Shown here: positions 11,394-22,307 of the stretch, piece by piece
Numbering within the stretch: position 1 is the stretch's first letter
Layout of the letters: each line of letters opens with the position of its first letter
Assembly: GCA_013397695.1 (NCBI GenBank)
Contig: VYZI01000120.1
Location: 1,433,600-1,497,599, forward strand
Direction: 5' to 3'
Length of the DNA stretch: 64,000 nucleotides
Origin: Centropus unirufus
Lineage: Eukaryota > Chordata > Aves > Cuculiformes > Centropidae
Position numbers and translations under genes: made by a program
Notes under the pieces: model-generated
Databases searched by the model: none
Told to the model about the DNA's origin: nothing
What the model saw: the letters and a program-made list of their open reading frames with translations, nothing else

Positions 11394-13020
11394 TAACTAA
11401 TGTTTCAGTGAGAAACTCTGCTGCTTTTAAAACTTTGAATGATTTGTCATGGGTACGTGTTTTCCCCTAAACACAGGCCTTTCCTTTAGCACTTCTCTTC
11501 CACCTAGATGTTCATTCATCTCTCCTATCGTACCTTTGCTTTCAGCATAGCAGGGAAACACCATTTATTTTCACCCCAATGGGACCGGCTTGGCTGCAGC
11601 ACCATTATGCAATGGGACCATACGTGCCTGGCTGGGATTTCCACTCTTTAATTTCTGATCTTTTCGGAAGTGTCCAAACAGTTCATTTTAGGCCGGATTT
11701 CTGTAGACATGGCCTCCCACAATATACTGCTATGAAAATGTCTTTTTAAAAGTCCCGGGTGTTAAAGGGTGTGAGGGTGAGGCAAGGGCTGTTGTGTGGT
11801 GCAGCTGGTGAGAAACCAGAGGAGGAGGCATCCTGCGAATTAAAATGTGAGGGGCACCATGTAAAGATGTCAGACTTGGCACGTGAGTGTTATTTGGGCG
11901 GTCAGGAGCCAAGTGTTAAATCCGAAGAAAGCAAAGCTGCTCTTAGCCTCAGATTTGCAGGGCTGCCATAGGACCCTTCTGGTGAGGATCCAGGCTGGGC
12001 AAAGTGGAGATGCTACTGATCAGGTTTAATAAAGCAAAATGAAAAGGAAAAAATGTGGGGTGTGGGCACATAAAAATGTGAGGGGAAAAAACGAGCTCCC
12101 CAGGCCCTTTAATGCAGATGTTAAACAGCCCATTTCTCTTTAGCCTGTTGTGTTTTTTTTCTTCTTGTCCACCTCTGCCCATGGCTTCTTGCAGATGGGA
12201 GGGGACTGCTGTGCCACGAAGCTTGGAGGGTTTGAGCATTGAAGAGTTCTGGGGGAAAAACTGGTGTTTCTGAGCCTGTTTGCTGGTGGGTGGTTCATGT
12301 GCCAGCTTGAATATAGTGGGATATTTTGGGGTGCCCAAACACTTTTGGACCAGTACAAACATGTGCCTTGGCTGGGTGAAGCAAAGCTGAAGCTTTTCCT
12401 TGTGCACGGAAACAAATCCGTGTGAATTGAGTCTGTTCAAGGAAAGAAAGCCCATGGAGATAAATAGGGCTAATCCCACCACAGCCTGCAAACAAACACC
12501 ACTGTTCAAACCCAAGACAGATAACACAAACAAACCCAGCAAAGCAGTTTGGAGAGTGTCAAATCACATGACAAAGCCAATATATTGCTCTGTGACTTCC
12601 AATTAGAGACTTGCTGCTGTATAATTAAGTTTCTGACGACACTGTATTTAAAGTCTTGTCAGCGCTTTCATTTATAAATACTGCTCTGCAGGTGCCTGAG
12701 CTCCCAGCTGGAATCTGGCATTCGGGATCTAATCCTAGCGGTGATTTTTATTTTTTTTCCCCTCATTTCAATTTGAATGAAAAAAATAAAAATTCCCTCG
12801 TGCAGTTAAGGTACACAGGAGGGAAAAGAATTAAGTATTTTTGGTATGTTTTAGTTCTGATTTAGGTCCCAGCCGTGGATACATATGTTTTATTATTGGC
12901 ATAGAAGACTGCGTGTGCCTGTGTTTGCACATTTTTGTAAATTAACAGTAATCAAAGCAGGAACCTGTGCTCTCTGGTGGATTTTGTACTTTACATAAAT
13001 TGCAAAAGACATCAGTTCAT

Positions 13021-13069
13021 CTTTTTTTTTTTTCTTCTTTATTTTTATTCTTTTCTTTCAAAGATTCGT
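13021..13069. repeat. T-rich pyrimidine tract
   Basis: T12 at 13022-13033 sits in an uninterrupted pyrimidine run (13021-13040), followed by further T-rich sequence. It ends about 45 bases before the 3' terminus of a minus-strand CR1 copy. CR1 elements lack poly(A) tails, so the tract is unlikely to be part of that element. Confidence 0.75.
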
Positions 13070-13112
13070 GCGTGCAGAGCAAAGTGTCCTTGTTTTTCTT
13101 GCGCTGTTTGAG

Positions 13113-13495
13113 GAATCATAGAATGGCTTGGGCTGGAAGGGACCTCAAAGCCCACCCAGTTCTACTCCCTTTGCCACGGGCAGGGACACCTCCCACTGGA
13201 TCAGGAGCTCCAAGCCCCATCCAACCTGGCCTTCAGCACCTCCAGGGATGGGGCAGCCACCACTGCTCTGGGCAACCTGGGCCAGGGCCTCCTCACCCTC
13301 ACAACAAAACAATTGTTCCTAATACCTCATCTAAATCTCCTCTCTTTCAGCTTAAAACCATCTCCTCCTTGTCCTGTTCCTGCACTCTCTAACCAAGAGC
13401 CCCTCCTCAGCTTTCCTGTAGTCCCTTTCAACACTGGAAGCTGCTTTAAGGTCTCCCTGGTGCCTGCTCTTCTCTAGGCTGAACTACCCCAGTTC
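13113..13495 (-). mobile_element. CR1 LINE, 5'-truncated 3' end
   Basis: The plus strand begins GAATCATAGAATGGCTTGGG, the reverse complement of the CR1 3' terminus. It continues through CACGGGCAGGGACACCTCCC, CCCCATCCAACCTGG, GGGATGGGGCAGCC, TTGTCCTGTTCCTGC and a CTTTCCTGTAGTCCC block, ending near CTAGGCTGAACTACCCC. This copy covers about 380 bases of the 3' end, more than the other minus-strand copy, and is well conserved. After about 13495 it leaves the CR1 sequence, and the GC-rich stretch 13498-13640 is not recognised. An open frame running antisense through this copy (13446-13943) is a by-product of its GC content. Confidence 0.94.
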
Positions 13496-14564
13496 TTGGG
13501 CTGCATCCCCCAAACCCAGCACAGCTGCTGCTCTCATCCCCTTGGCTCACAGTGGCTCTGCAGGTCTGGGAGGTGTTGGTGCAGCATGGCCAACCCTGTC
13601 CCTCCTCCACCAACTCCTGGGCAGTCACTGCTCTTGGCAGGAAAAACAGTTTAATGAGTTGATTTTCCTTTGAATATCTTAAAAAAAAAAACAACCCTGA
13701 ACTGTTGGCCATCACAGTATGTTTAAAGCCAGATGCCAATGCCTGCTGGTCCTTTTGATTATTATTTTTTCCATCCTCATTGGAATGACGTGGAGCCCTG
13801 GTGGACAGGGAGTCTGCAGAGCCCCTTGGTGTGAGGGGTGCCGTCAGGGCCTTTCTGCCAGAGGGATGCTGATTGCAGGTGCTCCTTCGTTTCAAAAGGC
13901 TTTTCCTCCATCCCATTCCACAGACATAAATAATGACGCCCACGGAGCTGTGAAACCGTGTGCAAGCACTTCCTGAGGACTAAACCGTTTCATTCGGCCT
14001 CGCTTAAAGGTCTGAAATTTCCTAATGGATAACTGAATTCCTGAGTCCATTAAGCAAGGCAATTTACAGTGTTCTCAAGCTTTGCCCATGGAAACACATT
14101 AACATGGTTTCCTGTTCAGCTTGTTGAGAAGCCATTATTCTAAATACAAAAAGGGGAAGAAAAATAATATGGTTTTTTTTCAAACTTTATTTGTTGTGTT
14201 TGCACAAGCACAACAGGGTTTAGTGGTGCTGTGCGAAGCCTTTGATGATATAGGAGGGAAGTGGGGAGAGATGTGGTATTCCCATGTTAAGAGTGCTCTC
14301 AGGAACCCACATCTATCCTGGCAGCACCTGCTGCTACCATGGAAATCTTCATTTTTCTGCTTTAGTCATGACCCAGCAAATGGAGAATGAAGGCACTCCC
14401 TGGAGTGGATCAGAAAGATGTATCTTGGTGTACCTTATCACACCTGAAATTGCCAAAATATACATGAGGAGAGATGATAAATTGTTCTTGGTGTCATCTC
14501 GGGTAATTTAGCACCTCCCAAGACCACTTTAAGGTGATCATACACTTGTGATAAGATCAGTTGA

Positions 14565-14604
14565 GTTTTGGGGGTTTGGTTTTGTTGTGGTTTGTTTTTT
14601 TTTT
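14565..14604. repeat. G/T-only tract
   Basis: Forty bases contain only G and T and end in T10. Similar tracts occur at 47944-47992 and, on the other strand, at 19178-19221. These are low-complexity sequences likely to have grown by slippage. Confidence 0.8.
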
Positions 14605-15699
14605 AATTATTTATTTTTCTTGATATTCTGTCTCCTTCTTTATGCAGAAGTTGTATATTTGTCCATTAAGTGGGAGAAGAGGGATGCATTTGAAGGAAAG
14701 GGGTGATGTGAAAAGAAGTTTCTTGGCTGGGATTGGAAGCACTTTGTCTCCTGGAGTTTCTGCTTCCCCTCTGTAAGTCAAACAGCTGCTCGTGATATGT
14801 GGTTTCTTGCTTGTGTTTTTGGCTTTCAGCGGCATCTGTGGACAAATCACGGGTACTGAAAGCCTCTAGGGATGTAATTTGTTTTCTGCAGGTATTGGCT
14901 AGTGACTTTTTAATTCTCATTTTGAAGAGAAGTGGAATTTATCAGTAGTTAATACGCTTTGTCTCAGCGAGGCAGCTCATGTAATCTTGCTGTTCAATTT
15001 AACGCATTAACACTATTTTCCTTTCTGTTGGGGTGGTATTGCTGAAGGCAGGGACAGTTGTAAAAAGGGACATCAAAGTAAATGGTACACATGATTTAAG
15101 TAGATGGGTAACTTCTCCCTTGTGTTTCCAACAGAAAACACTTTTAGCACATCAATATTGGGAATTAGCAGCAAGAATTGCTTATGTGTCATGTGCCACC
15201 TATGAACAATTCAGTTGAAGATGACAAAATGAGTAGGAACTTTTACCTTTTAGTGGGGATGGTATCTCCAGGAAGATCTGCATTAAGTCAATGTAATATA
15301 AACACAGCTAAATGGGGCAGTAAAGGGTCTTCTTTAGATGAAGTTACTTGCTGCTGATCTCTGAATTCCTTGTGCTGGTCTGTCTCTGGCAGTTTTAATT
15401 ATTAGTTACTAATGTGCCTTTAAGGGGGTAATACAGGTTTGCCTGAGTAAGATCTTCCCTTGTTGACTTAGGAAGATGCTCCAAAGATGCCTTTGATCGG
15501 AATTCACATCTTGTTCTTTCTGTTGAATTCGGTGGTCAATTGCTTTTTCAGTTTGCTGCGTTTTCAGTCAGATTGCAATAATCTCTCTACTTATGTTTGC
15601 TTTTCCTAAGTCTCTAGAAACTTGCTGTACCTGCCACTGTAAGCCTTATGGTAGTCAATGAAAGAATGGTCTCAGAGTTTTCAGTAAAAATGGTCTTAT

Positions 15700-15713
15700 A
15701 AATATATATATTT
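15700..15713. repeat. AT-rich palindrome
   Basis: The sequence AAATATATATATTT is its own reverse complement over 14 bases. It is built from a short TA run and is low complexity. Confidence 0.85.
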
Positions 15714-18700
15714 TAAATATCAACTTCATCTAAAGTATCTTTCCATTGACTTTCCTGCCTATGGTACATCATCAAGCAGTGGCAGTTTATTCCGCTTTTG
15801 TGCCGTAATTGCTACCTGTTGGCTGAAATTTGGCAGACAGTTTATTTGAATAAGAGAATGTGCACAAGGGTAGGAAAAAAGGAGAATACAGTTAGGGTAT
15901 TGCCAGAAGAAGAGATGCATTTGCAGGAGAAACTTACCTCAAGTCTATTTAAAGGGCTGACAGTTGAAAGGAGAAATATTCCTATGTATAGAGGAAAAAT
16001 GGCATTTAGATGGTACGTGGGAACTCTTTATTACTCTTGTCAATACAGGTGAAAGGAAAGCTTTCTTTAAAGGTATTTCCACAGCACATGGGTAACTGGA
16101 GCTCAGTGCCAGGAGGTGGAGTGGTAATCAAATACATGAGAACACCTAAGAAAATATTGGGCAGGAAACAAAACTGGAAAGCAACAGAAAAGAGAACTCC
16201 AGATCTGGAGGTGCTAATAGGTTTTATTGTGAAAGAAGTGTAGAAACAAGCCAATTAATCCAAATCAGAATAGCCAGACCAGGTATTTCCTCATGACTAG
16301 TAAACCATTCATGTGTGGGCATGGGTGTGCTCACCCTCATCTACGTATGTGTGATCTTCGTGCTGATAGGAATAATTAAAGCACCAGGAGGTTTGGTTTT
16401 TCCTTGTTCTTTCATTCTTTCTGCCACGCTTTTTCAACTCTAAAACGATCCCGTTTTTTAAAAAGGTGGAAAATGGAGATCCTTCACCTTCTTTACCCTG
16501 CCCTAAGGTGCACTCCAAGAATAATCAGTGGTGCTTCAGGCTCAATCAGGATCTTGGTACACGCAAACTTAATAGAATTGTCCACTTTTACCCATCGGTG
16601 AAGAGGTAGAAGTGATGCAGTGTGATAAGCTCTTGCTCCCAAGTTACCTCACTGTACAGAGACCTCACTGGAGTCTCTCTTCAGAGTTGTCTGAATTTGC
16701 TGCTGCTTCCTGGGGAGCTTTAGGGTGAGTGTTCCAATGGCAAGGCTCATCATGCATGAGCTTTAATAGCGCTCTCTGGCTTGCAAAGCAAGGTGAAGCT
16801 CGCAAGATCACCCTCTCCAGAGGTCACAGCTTGAAGGTCTTCCAAGCTCCTTGCTATACTCTGCTTTAAATAAAGCAGGATGTTATTTCCTGCATTATCT
16901 TGTAAGTCTTACCACGGGGCCGTGGAGTTTGTCCATCGCTAAACTGCTGCAGCATGCTATGAGCAGTGCGGTATGAAGGCTCTACAATTCCAGTTGATGA
17001 TTCACAGCAGATCATTTGATATTTAGGGCTCTGTTCATTAATAAGTTATGCTCCATTTACCTTGTTTTCTGTGGAATTTATGAGTCAAAAGTGCAGAGTG
17101 CACCAAAAATGATCCATTCATCAAATTCCCCTTCTCCCTGTGTAATTGGCTAACCCATCACCACAGCCCCCAGGGGCACATTGCACAAAAAGGTGAGTCC
17201 TGCATGAGAGAGCAAAGCAGCCTCAGGAGGGGAAAACAAGGATTCAGCTTTTGTTTGAGTCTGCAGGTTGCTCTAGTTGGTGTCTTTGAGCAGTGTAGGC
17301 AAGAACCTTCCCAAAGAGATTTTTAAAATTTTTTTATTTTTATTTCACCAGGCCCGTGACACAGAATATAGAGTAAATTCTGGAGCAACTGAAAATCCCA
17401 ATGAGCCAGAAGTCCTAGCAGTGAGGGACTGTCAGTTGTGGGAATACGGGGAATGGGTGAGGTGGCCAAGTTATTTAAAAAGCAGAAGAAATGAGATGCT
17501 CCTTTCTCATAAATAACAGGACAATGTCTGCAGAGCACAGTGTCTCTAGTTGGCAACCAAACTAACAGTATGATTTTTTTTTTTTTAATATTAGTTAAAA
17601 ACATGAATACTTACAGGTTGGCACAATGACCTACATGTTGGCATAAGTTAGAGAAGCAATTTAGTAGCAATGAAGACAAAAGATCAGGTACTACATATAT
17701 CCTTTTGATTTTTCCACTGCTTAATGGGTAAAGCCCTAAACAGAAGACAAAGCAAATAATAATTAGAACATGCTGCTTTGCAGGATGAGTTGTGAAAATG
17801 TCTCTACTGTTTTCTGCAGTGTAGCACAAAGATACAACGGCTTTAATTGACCTGTCTAGCTGGTAATACAGGGAGTGTTACATAGATTAATTCACCATTT
17901 TTAGCACTTGGTATCTTGTTTAAAGCTGCTTTGGACAACTACAGCATCCTGCAATATGCAGCCCCTCGGTGCTGAATGGTTAATCATCAAGTAACTCAGG
18001 GAAGGGAGTCAGGCAGGGTATCTGGAATGCAGTCTTGGCTGACTTCAGGAGAATGGAGGTTGAGGAAAAAAGGGGTTTAAAAATGCAAAACAAAATTTCC
18101 TATGCTAAGAGCTGAATTCTGCATTGATGGATAGCTCATTTTTCATTTTTTTCCATATCTAATCATAGAGAAAGTTGGATGTAAACTCAGAATAATGGAC
18201 CGGAGATTTTTGTTTTGTGGAAAAAGGCGATACCTATGTTTTCCAGGGGGGTCTAGGATTCACCTACAAGTAATGGTTCTTGAGAAAAATGTTTATATTT
18301 GAAAAATACCTTGCCCAAGCCTGCTTGCTCCCTACCATGAGATGGATGGGTTAGTGCTTTAAGAAGCAGCATCAGAGAGATGATAGATGATCCTGGTCAT
18401 TATTCCTAGCTTCCTCTGTCAGATAGACCTATTGTTCTACCTAATTAAAAACATTTTTAACTGTCTTTTTGCTTTGAAGCTAAGTCAGGAAAGGCTAGAC
18501 ATGCTCCTCGGTCTTCTGAAAGCTGTGTGTGGTTGGTTTCAACAGGGTGGCTGAAGTTTCTTGCGCTGAAGATGATGTGTGATGGATGGTGGCTTAGATG
18601 GAAGGTAGTGTAGATGGCTTTTGCCTTGGATAAGTTCTGGCTGCCACATTCAACATGGTTGAACTTCCATGGTTTGTATAACACAGAGGTTCACACAGAT

Positions 18701-19177
18701 CTATAGGTGGCCTCTAAGCCAATGTTTGCTGAAACTTTGGCTTCCTCACACTATTTGCAAGCGGGGTGCAGCAAAGGCACTATGTTGGGAATGGAAAATT
18801 TGGTCTTCCTGGCATGTTGGCAAGAACTGAAGTATAATTTATTATTAACTTCAGCTCTGTGCACAAAGCACAATTTTTAATGCTTCTCTCGAAGCAGAAG
18901 TGAACTTCACTTGGTATCAAGCCAGTTGATGATGTGCTCGGCAGCTTCCAAGAAGGGAGGCTCCAGGCTGAATCTGGCCTCTCCAGTGCATCTATGGGAC
19001 AGGTGGGCTCATGTATCTGTGCACCTTACTGCACCAGGGCTTATATCTGGAGATGCCAAGTTTGAAAAGATCAAAGATTTGCTTTTAAAATAGATCTGTT
19101 GTATGCAACTCGATGTAGGCCTAAGGGAAGAAAAATTAATCTCAATTTGTCTTAATTGCCAGAGCACTTAAAGAGGG

Positions 19178-19221
19178 AAAAAAAAAAAAGCCAAACCAAA
19201 AACCCCCCAAAAACACAACCC
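19178..19221. repeat. A12 run followed by A/C-only tract
   Basis: Twelve A, one G, then 31 bases of only A and C including CCCCCC. It is the complementary-strand counterpart of the G/T tracts at 14565 and 47944. No flanking target-site duplication was seen. Confidence 0.8.
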
Positions 19222-19372
19222 TGTGTGAGTGGAAACAAGAAGAAATTATTTGGAATTGTTTTGGAGGTCATGAGTATTGGATTGGAGCTTGTATGAATGT
19301 AATTTCTATTGGGAATCCAGTCTAATAGCAATGCAATTTATATGAAATATATATCCTGAGGCTATGTCTCAG

Positions 19373-19433
19373 TTCCACAGAAGTTAATGGTAAAATTCCA
19401 GTGTCCTCACTGGGTGCAGGATTTGATGCCTAG
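19373..19433. repeat. Possible ancient interspersed repeat remnant
   Basis: The stretch includes AGAAGTTAATGGTAAAATTC and GGGTGCAGGATTTGATGCC. It resembles sequence I associate with old palindromic interspersed repeats in birds and reptiles, whose copies carry AAGTCAATGG-type arms and end in a GCAGGATTTGGCCC-type block. Here the arms no longer pair well, so the copy would be heavily decayed. I cannot name the family with confidence. The match is from memory and needs a repeat-library search. Confidence 0.35.
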
Positions 19434-21850
19434 AGAAACTTTTTATTATTAAGTTTATTAACACTTCATATGGAAAGGCTAACTTCCCTCCCCGTGTTGT
19501 TTCTTTTGCGTAGGCATAAGGGTTGAAGAACCACGCAGCAGAAATAATGTGCCAAAGCAACCTCAGAGTCTGAAATTCTCAGCACAACTTTGTATTAAAG
19601 GACCATATTGAAAACAGTTGGCAAATAGATTAAAATATGGTTCCTTTGGATGAAGAATCCTTGGAGTAGGGTATTCAGAAGAGCTGTAATGGATTATTAT
19701 TGCCTCAAGTTTTGCAGTAGGGCAACTCATTCTGAATTACAATAGGCAACCTACACGAACAGTCAGAAAATTGGTGTGTTAATTTTCTGTGTTTCTCTTG
19801 CTGCTTCTGTAGGATTAGCTCTCCCCACATCTGATGAGTCCACCTGTTTTCTTGGTTCTGCCCGACTGGGATTAATCTCACACTGCATTTGTTTTTTTGG
19901 GTACGCATTTTCAAATATCTCTTATTTTACCACTTGAGACATTTTTTTGATCCATACAAACACACCTAATGACTGTCTTGTTCCAGGAGTGTCACATGTG
20001 ATTTCATTTTAATTCATGTGTACCTCAATGGCACCTTTTTATGACCCTATAGTTCTCTCAAACCCATACTGCAGTGATGGGTATTGCTCTGTCATATCAC
20101 TTTAGGGGACTGTTAATCTTATAATTAATTCCCACCATAATCTCAATTAAATGTGCCGACACCTTAGCTTTGTGCTCTTGTCTATGGAAAATGGATGGTC
20201 TCTATTATTGCATGCTGATGGCTGAAGGTGCATTGCCTGCATATGCAGCTACTGGCTGCTTATTTTAACCTTGAAAAAAAGGTGCCCTGCAGTACAAAGG
20301 TGACACCCTGTACAAATAGAAATGTTCTTTTTTTGCTCGGTTTTCAGACCAGTTTCAGGGTTTATGGACGCGTGCGCATGCAGGTGAGAGGGCAAACTGG
20401 AGTTACTCACTTGAAGGACTTCAGCAGCTCTCCCTGGGTGCCTTTTTGCATCTTTAGGCAGCTAAATACATTAATCGACCTCACTGCTCTAACGCAAAGC
20501 TAGGATATCCCTGGATACTGGGGTGGAGGATGGCTGTGACTCCTGATGGCTGCAGGACTCTGATCCTGTGCGATCAGGGGGTCAGTGTGATCAGGCTGCT
20601 CCCTTATGGGATGCTCTTACCAACTGACATCCCAAAGACCCGCAGGAGCACGAGAGATCTTGAAAATTCACTGTACAGCTCTTCATCTCTGAAAGAAGTT
20701 GGAGAGAGATAAATTTATTAGTACTTCATAACATTTTTCCTGTTAATATTTCGCACAAGTAAGTGCCTGAAAGGCTTGAAAGGAGGTCTGAAAAATTACT
20801 GACTATTAGTTGTTAACAGTATTGATAGCAGTGGCAAACTCAGACTGCTGAGCACTTGGGTAGAACCTGCCAAGATAAAAAGGCTGTGATTGTGGGGGTG
20901 GTTTTTTTTTATATATCTCCAGAGCTACCCAAAGGGTTATGAGGCTGTATGACTTGTGAGAAAGCATTTCTCCTTATAAGCATTTGCAGAAGCAGAGTCT
21001 GTTCCTAATCAGTCTTGAAGTCTGAAAGTAGATATTACAAAATCAAATCTGAAGTGACAGCTGTGTCCACAGGTTGTAACCTTTGCTGATGTCTTGAAAA
21101 AAGCAGACCAAGAGTTGATTCTTAGCTGTCAGTTCTGCTTTTCTCCATATGGCTGCACTTTGAGATGTCCATTGATGGCACTATTTTCCTTTCAAAACAA
21201 CCAAAGTGGAAGATGTCTTATTCTGGGTTTCTACGGGTGCATTACCAGCTTCAGCACTTAAAATACTTTTAATTGCAAACCACATTTATTAACTTGGTAT
21301 CTGGTAGAACACACAGGATTCAGACCAGGGAGGATCGTTTACTTTCTTGGGCTTTGTGGACCACCACAAGGTGAAGGTGAAGAGCAAGTGGGGCTGGTTC
21401 TTGGGACCAGTGCTGCAGCTCCCAGCCTGAGCATCAATTATCTCCAAGAAACACAAGCTGGAGCTGCTAAATTAGCTGCCACCTGGAAGGGACAAGCATT
21501 TAGGAAATGGGATTTCGGAAGTGAACATTTGAAGCAAGAGAAATCACTTGAGGTCGTAGTTAAATGTCTTAGATATTTGCATTTGAAAAAGCAGCCATCC
21601 AGGTAAGGCCTCTAGACAGAGTCTGATTTTTAATGGCTTTGAAGTCCAATTCATATTTTCTTTTACGATTTTCCTTTTTTCTCCTGAAGGCTCCATTGTG
21701 AAGGCCTCGAAGCAAACAAATATTATCCACAATGTTTCATTTTAATTCAGATTAGTCCAAAAGCCTTCATGCTTCAATAGCTACAAACTGAGTTACTGTC
21801 AAGTTCAGTAAATAAATAATAAAAAGGGAAAAATAGTGACTGAGTGCTAA

Positions 21851-21950
21851 ATAAAACCCCAACCTAGCCAAAAAATCCCCAACTGTCCTGAACTAACACC
21901 CTCCAAAAATTCAAAAAACAAGCAAAAACCAAAAGCCAGCAACAATAAAA
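21851..21950. repeat. A/C-biased low-complexity stretch
   Basis: A hand count finds 6 G and 11 T in 100 bases, so 83% is A or C. The bias is opposite to the G- and T-excess seen elsewhere on the plus strand. It looks like an expanded and decayed A/C-rich simple repeat. Confidence 0.7.
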
Positions 21951-22147
21951 GTGGCAGCACCAAAAAATGCCTTGACCTCTAGAGGTTGACTCCAGGTGTT
22001 AAAGGTAGGTTAGGTCCAGGCTACCCCAAGAGCATTTCTGCTTTTGGGGCGGTTTCTGACTGGATGTGTCCAGTAGGGACTTGCAATTTGGGAGACTGAC
22101 CACGTGAGGATACTAAGGGTTTTGTTCCCCAAATTCACTTTTAAATA

Positions 22148-22170
22148 AAAGCTATAAACTTTATAGCTTT
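22148..22170. repeat. Perfect inverted repeat, 11-base arms
   Basis: AAAGCTATAAA (22148-22158), one C, then TTTATAGCTTT (22160-22170). The arms match perfectly with a one-base centre. It lies in an AT-rich block with a second perfect inverted repeat 117 bases further on. The sequence could extrude a cruciform or bind a dimeric factor. No flanking terminal repeats indicate a transposon. Confidence 0.9.
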
Positions 22171-22286
22171 ACCCAGCATTTAATGAGCTTGGCTGGAACA
22201 ATAAACTGTGGCTTATGAGACATCATAAATTAAGCCTGTTTTCCTTATTTTGATCCTTTTCTTCCTATGGTACTGCTTAAGAAGGA

Positions 22287-22307
22287 GCAATTCTCGATGA
22301 GAATTGC
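22287..22307. repeat. Perfect inverted repeat, 9-base arms
   Basis: GCAATTCTC (22287-22295), GAT, then GAGAATTGC (22299-22307). The arms pair exactly around a three-base centre. It lies in the same AT-rich block as the 22148 inverted repeat. The sequences of the two repeats are unrelated, so they are not copies of one unit. Confidence 0.9.

Larger units (their letters stand above)
9628..13112. other. Gene-free unique DNA
   Basis: No gene is recognised. Noted inside: a pair of identical 12-mers at 11364-11375 and 11382-11393; a 197-codon open frame on the minus strand at 11949-12542 with no recognisable domain; and a T12 run at 13022-13033 that continues as a T-rich pyrimidine stretch to about 13069, shortly before the next CR1 copy. 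Two stretches (10470-10680 and 11750-11970) carry short plus-strand open frames that look accidental. Confidence 0.6.

Noticed and set aside
13446..13943. 165-codon minus-strand open frame as a gene
   Set aside because: It begins in a CR1 copy and continues through GC-rich unique DNA where stops are scarce. No recognisable product.
21388..21602. Coding exon whose open frame ends exactly at CAG/GTAAGG
   Set aside because: Upstream acceptors are weak, the frame lacks an ATG, and the peptide is unrecognised.
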